DNA of 64,000 bases from Lacisediminihabitans profunda. GTDB taxonomy: Bacteria > Actinomycetota > Actinomycetes > Actinomycetales > Microbacteriaceae. Shown piece after piece: positions 34,873 through 43,624 of this stretch; position 1 is the first letter of the stretch, and the number at the start of each line of letters is the position of its first letter. The notes beneath the pieces are model-generated. The model saw only the letters and a program-made list of their open reading frames with translations, had not been told where the DNA came from and ran no database searches. The position numbers and the translations under genes were made by a program. The stretch lies in contig NZ_VRMG01000004.1 of NCBI RefSeq assembly GCF_008040105.1, positions 62,001 to 126,000 of the forward strand, written 5' to 3'.

Positions 34873-35943
34873 GTGCTCAGTGAAGACTCGGCAACCGCCG
34901 CGACGCCACACCTCGACCTGCTCTTCGCAGGGTCGGTCTTCTGCGATCTCGTCTTCGCCGGTGTGCCGTTGCCGGAGCCAGGGGCGGAGGTGTTCGCCGA
35001 CGCGTTCATGCTCACCCCGGGCGGCACTGCCAACCGGGCCGTCGCCGCCTCCCGGCTCGGAGCATCCACCGCCCTGCTCTCGCAACTCGGCGACGACGCC
35101 CTCGGCAGCCGGGTCGATGACATCCTCTCCGCCGAGCCGGAACTCGACCTCACCTGGCTGAGAAGGGTCCCCGGATTCCAGAGCCCGGTCTCGGTGTCGC
35201 TCACCGGGCAGCACGAGCGCAGCTTCATCACCTACGAGGAGGATGCGCTGCCGCTCGACTGGCCGGAGGACGGGCCCACCGTGGGTGCGACCCACGTGGG
35301 AGTGCAGGCGGAGCTTCCCGCCTGGGTGCGGCGGATCCGGGCGGAGGGAACCGTCGTCTTCGGCGGCGTCGGCTGGGATTCGAGCGGTGAGTGGTCGCCG
35401 TCTGTGCTGCGAAGGCTGCGGGAGATCGACGTCTTCGTGCCCAACGACCTCGAGGCGATGCGGTACACCCAGACCGACAGCGCCGAGGATGCGGCACGGG
35501 CGCTCGGCGAGTACGTCGACCTGGCCGTCGTCACCCGAGGCGCCCGAGGCGTGGTCGCCTTCGAACGCGCGACCGGCACGCTCACCGAGGTGGACACGAT
35601 CGTGGTCGACACGATCGACCCGACCGGGGCCGGTGACGTCTTCGTGGCCTCGCTCATGGCGACCGAACGGTTCGGTTGGCCGCTCGACGTGCGACTCAGG
35701 CTCGCCTGCCTCTGCGCCTCGCTCTCGGTGCGCACACTCGGTGGCGCGGCCAGTGCGCCCCGCCCGGCCGAGATACTGCGCTTCCTCGACGCCGAGGCTC
35801 CGGTCGGCGACTGGTCGATGATCCGCCGGTGGGCCGAGGCCGCGGCCGACGTGTCGGCGGCATCCGTGCAATCGCCCTCCCCCGAGCTCCACCACTCCAC
35901 TCACCATGCCGGACCCATTCACACCCCCGAGGAGAACCTATGA
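34873..35943 (+). CDS. PfkB-family carbohydrate kinase
   Basis: A 356-residue ribokinase-like sugar kinase. The first signature is TPGGTANRAVAASRLG and the second, with the catalytic aspartate, DTIDPTGAGDVFVASLM. A glycine-rich GTVVFGGVGWDSSGEW stretch and the acidic PNDLEAMRY region also fit the family. The substrate sugar is unknown; as first gene of the transporter operon it may phosphorylate the imported sugar that GH4 then acts on. GTG 34873 has GGAG four bases before it; an ATG at 34840 is the alternative. Its stop codon overlaps the ATG of the binding-protein gene. Confidence 0.85.
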   Translation: MLSEDSATAATPHLDLLFAGSVFCDLVFAGVPLPEPGAEVFADAFMLTPGGTANRAVAASRLGASTALLSQLGDDALGSRVDDILSAEPELDLTWLRRVPGFQSPVSVSLTGQHERSFITYEEDALPLDWPEDGPTVGATHVGVQAELPAWVRRIRAEGTVVFGGVGWDSSGEWSPSVLRRLREIDVFVPNDLEAMRYTQTDSAEDAARALGEYVDLAVVTRGARGVVAFERATGTLTEVDTIVVDTIDPTGAGDVFVASLMATERFGWPLDVRLRLACLCASLSVRTLGGAASAPRPAEILRFLDAEAPVGDWSMIRRWAEAAADVSAASVQSPSPELHHSTHHAGPIHTPEENL

Positions 35944-37292
35944 TCCGCCATCCGAAGAAACTGACGGTCGCGCTGGCGGCAGCAGTCGCCATCGCTCTCA
36001 CCCTGAGCGCGTGCGCCCCAGGGAGTTCCGCGACCACGACCGGCTCGACCGGCCCGGTCTCGAAGGACGTCGCGGGTGCCGGAAAGGTGTCGATCACGGT
36101 GTGGGACCAGAACACCGACGGTGGCATCGACGTGGCCCAGAAGAAGCTCAACGCCCAGTTCGAGAAGAAGTACCCGAACGTGACGATCGACCGGGTGAGC
36201 CGCTCCTTCGCCGACCTCAAGACCACCCTCAAGCTCGCGCTGACCTCGAAGGATGCCCCGGACGTCGTGCAGGCGAACCAGGGTTACCCGGACATGGGCG
36301 CGTTCGTCGGCGGCGGGCTGCTGCGCCCGGTGGACGACTACTCGACCCTCTATGGCTGGGACAAGTACTTTCCGAAGCAACTTCTCGACCTCAACACCTT
36401 CTCCGCCAACGGCAAGGATTGGCAGACCGGCCACCTCTACGGGGTCTCTCAGACCGGCGAGATCGTGGGCGTGTACTACAACAAGAAGATCCTCTCCTCG
36501 CTCGGCCTCACCCCGCCGAAGACGATCGGCGATTTCGAGACCGACCTCGCCGCGGTGAAGAAGGCCGGCATTCTGCCGATCGCCTACGGCGACGTGGAGA
36601 AGAGCCCGGGCATCCACCTCTACGGGGTCGTGCAGGCCGCGATCGCCGGCTCGAAGGCCGTGAACAACCTCGTGCGCGCCAAGAGCGGCGCGTGGACCGA
36701 CACGAGTTCGGTCGAGGCGGCCACGATTCTCACGAACTGGGTCGACAAGGGCTACCTCACGCCGGACGCCAACGGGATCTCGCGCGACGACGCCCTCGCC
36801 GCCTTCATGGCGGGCAAGGCAGCGTTCACCATCACGGGAACCTGGCAGCTTCAGACAGTGACCGAGGGGCTCGGGGCCGACGCCGGCTTCCTCGCGCTCG
36901 GGCCGAACGGCTCGACCACTCCCGTGACCACGGGAGGCGAGGGCCTGGCCTGGGCGATGACCTCGGCGACGAAGCATCCGGATGTCGCCGCCGCGTACAT
37001 CGACTTCGTCAGCAACGCGAAGGCCAGCCAGGTTCTCGTCGACACCGGGAACCTCCCCACAGTGCCGCCGGCCGACTGGGCGCCCGCCAAGGGCACCCTC
37101 GCGGCGGACGTCGCGAGCGAGTGGAAGCGCGTCAATGCGAGCTCCGGCCTGGTGCCGTATCTCGACTACTCCACGCCCACCTTCTACGACACGCTGACCG
37201 CCGCCGTGCAGGAGCTCACCGCCGGGAAGGCGACGCCGCAGCAGTTTGCCACGACGCTCCAGGCCGACTACGCGGCATTCACCGGTCGCTGA
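35940..37292 (+). CDS. ABC sugar transporter substrate-binding lipoprotein
   Basis: A 450-residue family 1 extracellular solute-binding protein. The signal peptide ends in the lipobox TLSAC (cysteine near residue 24), after which comes a mature type-2 periplasmic-binding fold with typical WDQNTDGGIDVAQKK start and GVYYNKKILSSLGL motif. It should capture a glycoside or oligosaccharide outside the cell and pass it to the two permeases encoded next. The ATG overlaps the kinase stop (ATGA). Sugar identity is not predictable. Confidence 0.93.
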   Translation: MIRHPKKLTVALAAAVAIALTLSACAPGSSATTTGSTGPVSKDVAGAGKVSITVWDQNTDGGIDVAQKKLNAQFEKKYPNVTIDRVSRSFADLKTTLKLALTSKDAPDVVQANQGYPDMGAFVGGGLLRPVDDYSTLYGWDKYFPKQLLDLNTFSANGKDWQTGHLYGVSQTGEIVGVYYNKKILSSLGLTPPKTIGDFETDLAAVKKAGILPIAYGDVEKSPGIHLYGVVQAAIAGSKAVNNLVRAKSGAWTDTSSVEAATILTNWVDKGYLTPDANGISRDDALAAFMAGKAAFTITGTWQLQTVTEGLGADAGFLALGPNGSTTPVTTGGEGLAWAMTSATKHPDVAAAYIDFVSNAKASQVLVDTGNLPTVPPADWAPAKGTLAADVASEWKRVNASSGLVPYLDYSTPTFYDTLTAAVQELTAGKATPQQFATTLQADYAAFTGR

Positions 37293-37293
37293 C

Positions 37294-38229
37294 ATGCGCC
37301 TGGCGACCACGAACCGCACCATACCGGGCGCGAGCACCACTCGCGCCCGGTCGGGCCGTCGACCGCGCGTGCAGTGGAAGGCCTACCTCTACGTGCTGCC
37401 GGCCTTCGTCGTGTTCGCGGTCTTCCTCGGCATCCCCGTCGTGCAGACGGCGCAGTATTCGCTCTTCGAGTGGAACGGAATCGGGCCATCCACCTGGGTG
37501 GGCCTGCAGAACTACGTCGCTCTCTTCACCGACGTGAAGTTGCGGGACTCCTTCCTGCACGCCGGGGTGATGATCTTCTTCTACTCGGTCGTGCCGGTCA
37601 CCCTGGCGCTCGTGCTCACCGCCGTCATCTCCCGCGCCGCCCACCTGCGGGGCATGTCCGTATTCCGCACCCTGCTCTTCCTGCCCCAGGTGGTCTCCTC
37701 GGTCGTGGTTGCCACGACGTGGATCTCGATCTACTCCCCCGAGGGTCTCGCCAACCAGGTGCTGCGCGCCATCGGCCTCGGCTCGATCACCCGGGCGTGG
37801 CTCGGCGACTTCGACACCGCGCTGCCGGCGATCGGCCTCATCGGCAGCTGGCTCGGCATCGGGCTGTGCCTGGTGCTGTTTCTGAGCGGCGTCGCCAACA
37901 TCCCCCGGGAACTGTTCGAGGCCGCACGCATGGACGGCGCTGGCGCCCTTCGCGAGTTCTTCGGCATCACCCTCCCCGCTCTGCGTGGCCAGATCGCCGT
38001 GGCTCTCACGCTCACCGTGGTCGCGGCCCTCAAGACCTTCGACCTCGTCTACGTGACCACCAGGGGCGGACCGGGAAACAGCACATCGCTGCCCGCCTTC
38101 GAGGCCTACAACCGGGCATTCACCACCGGGCAGGTCGGCTCGGCGGCGGCCGTGGCGATCGGGCTGAGCGTGCTCATCCTCGTGATCACCGCCGTCATCC
38201 AGAAGATCCAGCCGGAGGATGTCGAATGA
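37294..38229 (+). CDS. ABC sugar transporter permease, MalF-like
   Basis: A 311-residue permease with six transmembrane helices. The N-terminal cytoplasmic stretch is basic (TTRARSGRRPRVQWK). The EAA loop that docks the ATPase is ELFEAARMDGAGALREFFGI. It begins one base after the stop of the binding-protein gene. An in-frame GTG upstream is inside that gene and was rejected. Works with the next permease as a heterodimer. Confidence 0.93.
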   Translation: MRLATTNRTIPGASTTRARSGRRPRVQWKAYLYVLPAFVVFAVFLGIPVVQTAQYSLFEWNGIGPSTWVGLQNYVALFTDVKLRDSFLHAGVMIFFYSVVPVTLALVLTAVISRAAHLRGMSVFRTLLFLPQVVSSVVVATTWISIYSPEGLANQVLRAIGLGSITRAWLGDFDTALPAIGLIGSWLGIGLCLVLFLSGVANIPRELFEAARMDGAGALREFFGITLPALRGQIAVALTLTVVAALKTFDLVYVTTRGGPGNSTSLPAFEAYNRAFTTGQVGSAAAVAIGLSVLILVITAVIQKIQPEDVE

Positions 38230-39050
38230 GAATCGCCCGGCGGGAGGCCGCGCTCAACTACCTCGTACTCGGTGTCTTCAGCCTCTTCGCCGTCGTGCCG
38301 ATGGTCGGCGTGCTGCTGTCGGCGGTCACCCCGACCACCGATCCGCAGGCCGGCTTCCACCTGCCCTCGAGCTTCGACCTGGGCAACTTCGTCGAGGCGT
38401 GGAACCGCGGCCAATTCTCGACCTACCTCCGCTCGAGCCTCACCGTGACGATCTCCGTCGTGATCCTCACGAGCATCCTGAGCATCTTCGCCGGCTTCGC
38501 CTTCGCCCGCCTGCACTTCCCGGGCAAGAACGTGCTGTTCTTCCTGCTGCTCGCCGGGCTGATGCTCCCCGCCGAGGCGTTCATCATCCCGCTCTACTAC
38601 GACCTGCGCGGGGCCGGCCTCACCGACAGCTACTGGGCACTGATCCTCCCGCAGACCGCCCAGTCGCTCGCCTTCGGAGTGTTCTGGATGCGCAACCAGT
38701 TCCGCACCTTCCCCGGCGAGATCATGGAGGCCGGAAAGATGGATGGCGCGAGCGACCTGCGCGTGCTCTGGCGCATCGTGGTTCCGCCGTCGGTGCCGGC
38801 GATCACGACGATGTGCCTGCTCGTGGCGATGTGGACGTGGAATGAGTTCCTGATCCCGCTCATCATGGTCTCGAGCGAGAACTTGCGCACCGCGCCCCTC
38901 GGGCTCGCCTTCTTCCAGGGTCAGCACATCACCGAATACTCTCTGCTCGCCGCGGCGGGAACCATCGTGGCATTGCCGATCGTGCTGCTCTACTTCTTCC
39001 TGCAGCGCCGGTTCATCTCCGGCATGCTCAACGGGATCTCGAGCCGCTGA
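38226..39050 (+). CDS. ABC sugar transporter permease, MalG-like
   Basis: A 274-residue permease with six transmembrane helices and EAA loop GEIMEAGKMDGASDLRVLW. Its ATG overlaps the stop of the MalF-like gene by four bases. No ATP-binding gene follows, so the transporter probably uses a shared MsiK-type ATPase encoded elsewhere, as in many actinobacteria. Confidence 0.93.
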   Translation: MRIARREAALNYLVLGVFSLFAVVPMVGVLLSAVTPTTDPQAGFHLPSSFDLGNFVEAWNRGQFSTYLRSSLTVTISVVILTSILSIFAGFAFARLHFPGKNVLFFLLLAGLMLPAEAFIIPLYYDLRGAGLTDSYWALILPQTAQSLAFGVFWMRNQFRTFPGEIMEAGKMDGASDLRVLWRIVVPPSVPAITTMCLLVAMWTWNEFLIPLIMVSSENLRTAPLGLAFFQGQHITEYSLLAAAGTIVALPIVLLYFFLQRRFISGMLNGISSR

Positions 39051-39062
39051 TCCCGACCGGCG

Positions 39063-39989
39063 TCAGCCCGGCGGGAACGGCACATCGATAGCCTGGCGCG
39101 CGAGCAGGGCCTCGCCCGCCACGGTGACCGACACCAGCACGGGTCCGGGCGCCCGGCGGAGCAGGTCCAGGATTCGGGCGGGGTTGGCGTCGGCGTAACG
39201 GTCGTGCGCGTCCCGCACCTCAGACCGCCGGCCGAAGACGGCATCCGCCTCGTCGAAGAACAGGATGGCGCCGCCCCGATCCGCGCGCTCGAACAGCCCG
39301 GCGAGGTTGTGCTCCGTCTCGCCGATGTACTTGCTCACGACCTGGCCCAGATCCACGTCGAGCAGTGGGCGCCCGAGAGTGGTCGCGATCGCGGCTGCCG
39401 CCGCCGGCTTGGCTGCGGCATCCGCGCCGGAGAGCACGGCTATCACCCCCGGCCCGGCGACTGCGGTGAGGTCGGCGATCGACGCCGTGGCAGCCCGCAC
39501 ACCGACCGTGCTGAGATCGACGGTCGCGATTATCACGAACGAGAGGCGCATGGGCGCGTCGGAGGCGATCCAGAGCGCGGTGTGCTCGACGATTCCGAGG
39601 GACGTGGTGCTGAGGCGTACCTGCCGAACCATCCCCGACGGCAGGGTCACCGACATCACCGGGTTGTTCTCTACGGCGCCCCGCGACGCCCCGTAGAGTA
39701 CCTGGCTCGAGGCGTCCGGATCGGTCTTATGCGCCGGATACGCGGTGACCAGGTAGCGAAGTTCGGTGCCGATGACGCTGCCGGGACTCGCGGGCTCGCC
39801 GCCGACGCGATAGCGGGTGGGAGCGTCCTCGTAGAGGAAGAGGTTGACGGATGCCCCGGACTGGCCGGCGCGGGCGGTGACCGGCATGCGGGCCGTGACC
39901 TCTGCCGGTGCCGTCGTGCCGGCGATGATGTCCGCGATGCCGGCGGTGACGGCGGCGATGGTCTGCCCATAGTCCGTGAGGTAAGCCAT
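39063..39989 (-). CDS. Orphan Pvc16 N-terminal (DUF4255)-like domain fused to a AAA module with a degenerate P-loop
   Basis: A 308-residue protein starting MAYLTDYGQTIAAVTAGIAD. The first half (about 1-165) resembles DUF4255/Pvc16-N, a tail-terminator-like part of contractile injection systems, with ELRYLVTAYPAHK near its middle. The second half (about 175-305) resembles the AAA ATPase of eCIS: strand LLDVDLGQVVSKYIGETEHN, Walker B AILFFDEADAVFGRRSEV and arginine-containing ANPARILDLLRR. The P-loop, expected before LGRPLL, reads LSGADAAAKPAAAA and lacks the GK(S/T) triplet, so ATP hydrolysis is unlikely. No other eCIS gene is nearby. The start at 39989 is chosen because homologous sequence begins there. 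Confidence 0.7.
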   Translation of the reverse strand: MAYLTDYGQTIAAVTAGIADIIAGTTAPAEVTARMPVTARAGQSGASVNLFLYEDAPTRYRVGGEPASPGSVIGTELRYLVTAYPAHKTDPDASSQVLYGASRGAVENNPVMSVTLPSGMVRQVRLSTTSLGIVEHTALWIASDAPMRLSFVIIATVDLSTVGVRAATASIADLTAVAGPGVIAVLSGADAAAKPAAAAAIATTLGRPLLDVDLGQVVSKYIGETEHNLAGLFERADRGGAILFFDEADAVFGRRSEVRDAHDRYADANPARILDLLRRAPGPVLVSVTVAGEALLARQAIDVPFPPG

Positions 39990-40057
39990 GCCCGATGGTA
40001 TCGCCGAGCCGGGTTCCTCCGCTCGGTGGCGGAGCACGTCCCGGCCCGCGCGGCGGG

Positions 40058-43000
40058 CTACTCCGTCCGCGGCGCGGCCGGCAGCTCCACGAGGGTGATG
40101 AACGCGCTCAGTCGGGCCACGCCCTCCGGCGTGGGCGGAAGGTACTCGGTGAGCGCCGGCGAATAGACGAGGTAGGCGGCCCACTGCGCGCGCGAGATGG
40201 CCACGTTGAGCCGGTTCGCGAGCAGCAGGAACTCGAGACCGCGGGGCACGTCGTCCGCGGACGACGCGGCGAGGGAAACGATCGAGACCGCGGCCTCCTT
40301 GCCCTGGAACCGGTCGACAGTGCCGACCGCCACCTTGCCGAGGCCGGCCGCCGTCAGGGCCGTTCGCAGGAGCGCTACCTGGGCGTTGTACGGCGCGACG
40401 ACGATCACGTCGTCCTGGGCGAGCGGCGCCGTCGTGCCACCGCTCGCCCACGGCCTGCCGATCACGTCCCGCACGAGAGCGACCACGGCATCCGCCTCCT
40501 CGGTCGACGAGGTCGAGTTGTCGACGTGGGGCACGGCCACCGGGTGCAGGCCGGGCTCGACGCCGTGGAGGCGGCGGTCAGACGGGTGGGAAAAGAGCTT
40601 GCCCTCGTAGGAGAGCGCAGACACCGGCGCGCACACCGCGGGATGCATGCGCCAACTCGTGTCGAGGAAGTAGCCGAGGTCGGGCGGCAGCACCTGATGA
40701 CCGTCGGCGAGCCAGCCGAGCGCCGACACGTCGACGGGTTCTGGATGCGTGCCCTGGCTCACCTGCGGAAGCTGCTGCGGGTCGCCGAGCAGCAGAAGAC
40801 GCTGCGCGGATACGGCCGCGGCGATCGTGCTGGCCAGCGAATACTGCCCGGCCTCGTCGACCACGAGCAGGTCCAGCGAGCCGCGCGGCACCGAGCCGGC
40901 GTTGCTGAAGGTCCAGGCCGTGCCGCCGAGCACGAAGCCGCCGGACTGGCGGCCGAAGCCGGCGGTCGTTCCGTCGGTCGGGCCGGTCCACGGCACCTCG
41001 ACCTGCTCGTCGCCGCCCTTGGGCTTCTTGCCGATCAGCTCGGGGTCGAGGCCGGCCTTCACCACGCCCTCGAGCATGTTCTGCACCGACGCGTGCGACT
41101 GCGCGACCACGCCGACGCGCCAGCCGTGGTTGGCCACCAGATCCGCGATGACCCTCGACCCGGTGAACGTCTTGCCGGTGCCCGGCGGCCCCTGCACGGC
41201 GAGGTACGACCGGTCGAGCCCGAGCAGGGTGTCCCGGATCGCGGAGGCCGTGTCGCCGTCCGTGACGGGAAGGAGCGCGCCTCGGGGCGGTACGCGCCTC
41301 AGGATGTCGAGCGCTGCATCCGGCAGCGCCCGCGGGAGAGCGTCGAGCACCTCGCGACCCCACTCGGAGATGGCGCCGACCTGGCTGCCGGGGTCGGGCG
41401 GCGTCGCCGGGGTGAGAGCCATGGGCAGCTCGGAGTAGCGCGGTGCGCCCTTCTCGAGCCGTTCCTCGACGAGGAACCCGCTCCCGCCAAGGTCATCGAC
41501 GACGATCGCACGGTTGTGGGCCGTGCGGGACCCGGGCGCCGAACTCCGGGCGATCGGCGGGTAGGGCGCGTCGTAGAGCAGAAAGGGCTTGCCGCCGATC
41601 CCGAGGGAGCTGCCAGGAGCGAGCGTGCCGGTGAGGCGAAGGAGGCGACGGTCGGAGAGCTGCCTGCCCTCGCGATACCAGTCCCGTTCGATGCCGGCCG
41701 ACGAAACGACGAAGACGTCACGAGTGTCGGCCCAGTCCTCGACGGGAGTGGCCAGGCGGTTGAAGTGATCCCACCAGAAGCTCTTGAGTTCGCGCCGGTG
41801 GTAGTCGATCGCGGCAGAGGCGAGGGCGAGGGCGGTCTGATCCGTCGTGCGGTCGACCGGGGACGTGTCGGCGAGCAATTCGACGAGTTCGAGATACACC
41901 GGGTCGGGCTCGCGGGCAGGAACGTCCAACTCGAGGTCGCGAGGGGTCGCGAGCGGCACGGCGTTCTCGGTGGCGCGGGCGAGAAGCCAGTCCCGCAGCC
42001 GAAGCGTCGAGACGCAGTCATACGCGTTGTAGCGGGCTATGTCGTCGAGAACGACGGCGGCCTCTGCCGGCTCGCCCGCATCCCGAAGCTCCTGATAGTG
42101 CACGTATTCCGCAATCGAGTCCGCGGCATTGTCAACACCTTGACGGGCTTGGTCCATGTAGAGGGGCTCGAGCTTCTTGAGCGAATAGCTGCGGCTGCCG
42201 ATCCTCAGCGACTGCTTGACCACCGGGTAGAGGTCGACGAGCACGTTATTGCGAAGCAGGTCGTCCACGACCTCCTCGCCCACGCCGTGGCGCGCGGCGA
42301 GCGAGAGCAGGTGGGTGCGCTCGTAGGCGGCGTAGTGGTAGACGTGCATCCCGGGGTGAGCGGCCCGCCGCGCGGTCACATAGGCGAGGAATTCGTCGAG
42401 GGCACGGCGCTCCTCGGCGAGGTCGTGCGCCCAGAACGCGCGGAAGGTGGTGTCGGTTTCCACGAGTCCGAACAGGTAGTCGAGGCCCCACACCGGGCCG
42501 TCCTGGTGGAGCGGGTCGCCCTCGAAGTCGAAGAAGATGTCGCCGTCGTCCGGCGCGGGAAGCGCCGCGAGGGCGAGCGGGTTGATCACCGTCCAGGCGG
42601 GCCCGGCACCCGAGTGCGTGTCGAGCTGCAGCGTCGCCTGCTGCCTCAGGGCGGCGAGCGTCGAATCCGAGATTCCGTCCACGGCGCCGGATGCCGCGGC
42701 CAGCGCGTCGATCGTGGTCACGCCAGCGGCGCGCAGCCTCGCCCGCTGGCTCACGCGCAGCCCGGCGACCAGCAGCACGTCCCGGGTCGACTGCACCTCG
42801 GCCTCGCAGGCGTCGCATCGCCCGCACGCCGCGTAGCGCGGGTCGCCCCAGCGCACGGGTTCGTGGGCGGCGAGGCGTTCCTCGATGATCGCGCCGAGAA
42901 GCCCGCGGCGACGGCGATACACCGGCAGGATGTCGCCCAACCGGTGCTCGCTCACGCTTCCGTCGCCGAGGAGGAGCTCCACGGTGTCGCTCACCCGCAC

Positions 43001-43480
43001 TCCGATTCGGTCAAGTTGCTCGGCGTAGGCGGCGAGCTGCAACAGCGCGGTGACCTTGGCGTGCCGGGCGAGCTTGGTGTCCTGCACACGGTATCGACCG
43101 TCGGCTGTGCGCACGATGAAGTCCGCGAACCCGACGAAGCTGCCGTCGAAGAACGTCGCCTGGAAGACGACGGCGGCCCCACTCGCGAAGGCCGCACCGG
43201 TGGCGGCGACCGCAGCCTCGAGCGACCCGGGGTCCCGCAGGTCCGGTCGCTCCACCTCGACGACTCCCGCACCGAATCTCTCGCGGTACGCCTCCAGGAC
43301 TCGCAGCTCGTGCGCGTCGCCCAGACGAGACGTGCGGGCGAGCATCGCATCCGGCTCGACCTCGGCCGCCTCGATGCGGCCGAGACGCACATCGATCGCC
43401 CGGGCGAAGGCGAACTCGCAGCTGGAGGCCGAGGTGAGATCGCTCGCGCTCGTGACCACGGTGCCATCGAGCAGGAACAT
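40058..43480 (-). CDS. TM0106-family RecB-like nuclease fused to an SF1 helicase
   Basis: An 1140-residue protein. The N-terminal third holds a RecB-family PD-(D/E)xK nuclease of TM0106 type (VQDTKLARHAKV carries the catalytic D-x-K), followed by a cysteine cluster (CGRCDACEAE) likely to bind Zn or Fe-S, then an RNase H-like/ribonuclease segment. The C-terminal half is a superfamily 1 helicase: Walker [17 protein letters not shown], motif II LDLLVVDEAGQYSLAS, and later GDPQQLPQVSQ and DRFQGKEAAVSIVS. Such fusions are widespread and probably process DNA or RNA ends. It is transcribed in the same direction as the Pvc16-like gene 68 bp downstream, which may be in its operon. Confidence 0.9.
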   Translation of the reverse strand: MFLLDGTVVTSASDLTSASSCEFAFARAIDVRLGRIEAAEVEPDAMLARTSRLGDAHELRVLEAYRERFGAGVVEVERPDLRDPGSLEAAVAATGAAFASGAAVVFQATFFDGSFVGFADFIVRTADGRYRVQDTKLARHAKVTALLQLAAYAEQLDRIGVRVSDTVELLLGDGSVSEHRLGDILPVYRRRRGLLGAIIEERLAAHEPVRWGDPRYAACGRCDACEAEVQSTRDVLLVAGLRVSQRARLRAAGVTTIDALAAASGAVDGISDSTLAALRQQATLQLDTHSGAGPAWTVINPLALAALPAPDDGDIFFDFEGDPLHQDGPVWGLDYLFGLVETDTTFRAFWAHDLAEERRALDEFLAYVTARRAAHPGMHVYHYAAYERTHLLSLAARHGVGEEVVDDLLRNNVLVDLYPVVKQSLRIGSRSYSLKKLEPLYMDQARQGVDNAADSIAEYVHYQELRDAGEPAEAAVVLDDIARYNAYDCVSTLRLRDWLLARATENAVPLATPRDLELDVPAREPDPVYLELVELLADTSPVDRTTDQTALALASAAIDYHRRELKSFWWDHFNRLATPVEDWADTRDVFVVSSAGIERDWYREGRQLSDRRLLRLTGTLAPGSSLGIGGKPFLLYDAPYPPIARSSAPGSRTAHNRAIVVDDLGGSGFLVEERLEKGAPRYSELPMALTPATPPDPGSQVGAISEWGREVLDALPRALPDAALDILRRVPPRGALLPVTDGDTASAIRDTLLGLDRSYLAVQGPPGTGKTFTGSRVIADLVANHGWRVGVVAQSHASVQNMLEGVVKAGLDPELIGKKPKGGDEQVEVPWTGPTDGTTAGFGRQSGGFVLGGTAWTFSNAGSVPRGSLDLLVVDEAGQYSLASTIAAAVSAQRLLLLGDPQQLPQVSQGTHPEPVDVSALGWLADGHQVLPPDLGYFLDTSWRMHPAVCAPVSALSYEGKLFSHPSDRRLHGVEPGLHPVAVPHVDNSTSSTEEADAVVALVRDVIGRPWASGGTTAPLAQDDVIVVAPYNAQVALLRTALTAAGLGKVAVGTVDRFQGKEAAVSIVSLAASSADDVPRGLEFLLLANRLNVAISRAQWAAYLVYSPALTEYLPPTPEGVARLSAFITLVELPAAPRTE

Positions 43481-43624
43481 GCGCAGACTCCCCTGGTGTC
43501 GAGCGAGTGCCCGGTGCGCGGGCCGCTGCGGTGGTTGCAGCAGGTCCGTGGATGAAGACTAGCCCGAGGGTCCGACGCCCGGCCGGGCGACCGCTGGCGC
43601 CCCCGACCGAGGCTGTGCGGGCGA

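Noticed and set aside
39995-43555. 1186-codon open frame antisense to the nuclease-helicase
   Set aside because: The opposite strand encodes recognisable nuclease and helicase motifs; the antisense frame is open because of high GC and has charged, low-complexity translation.
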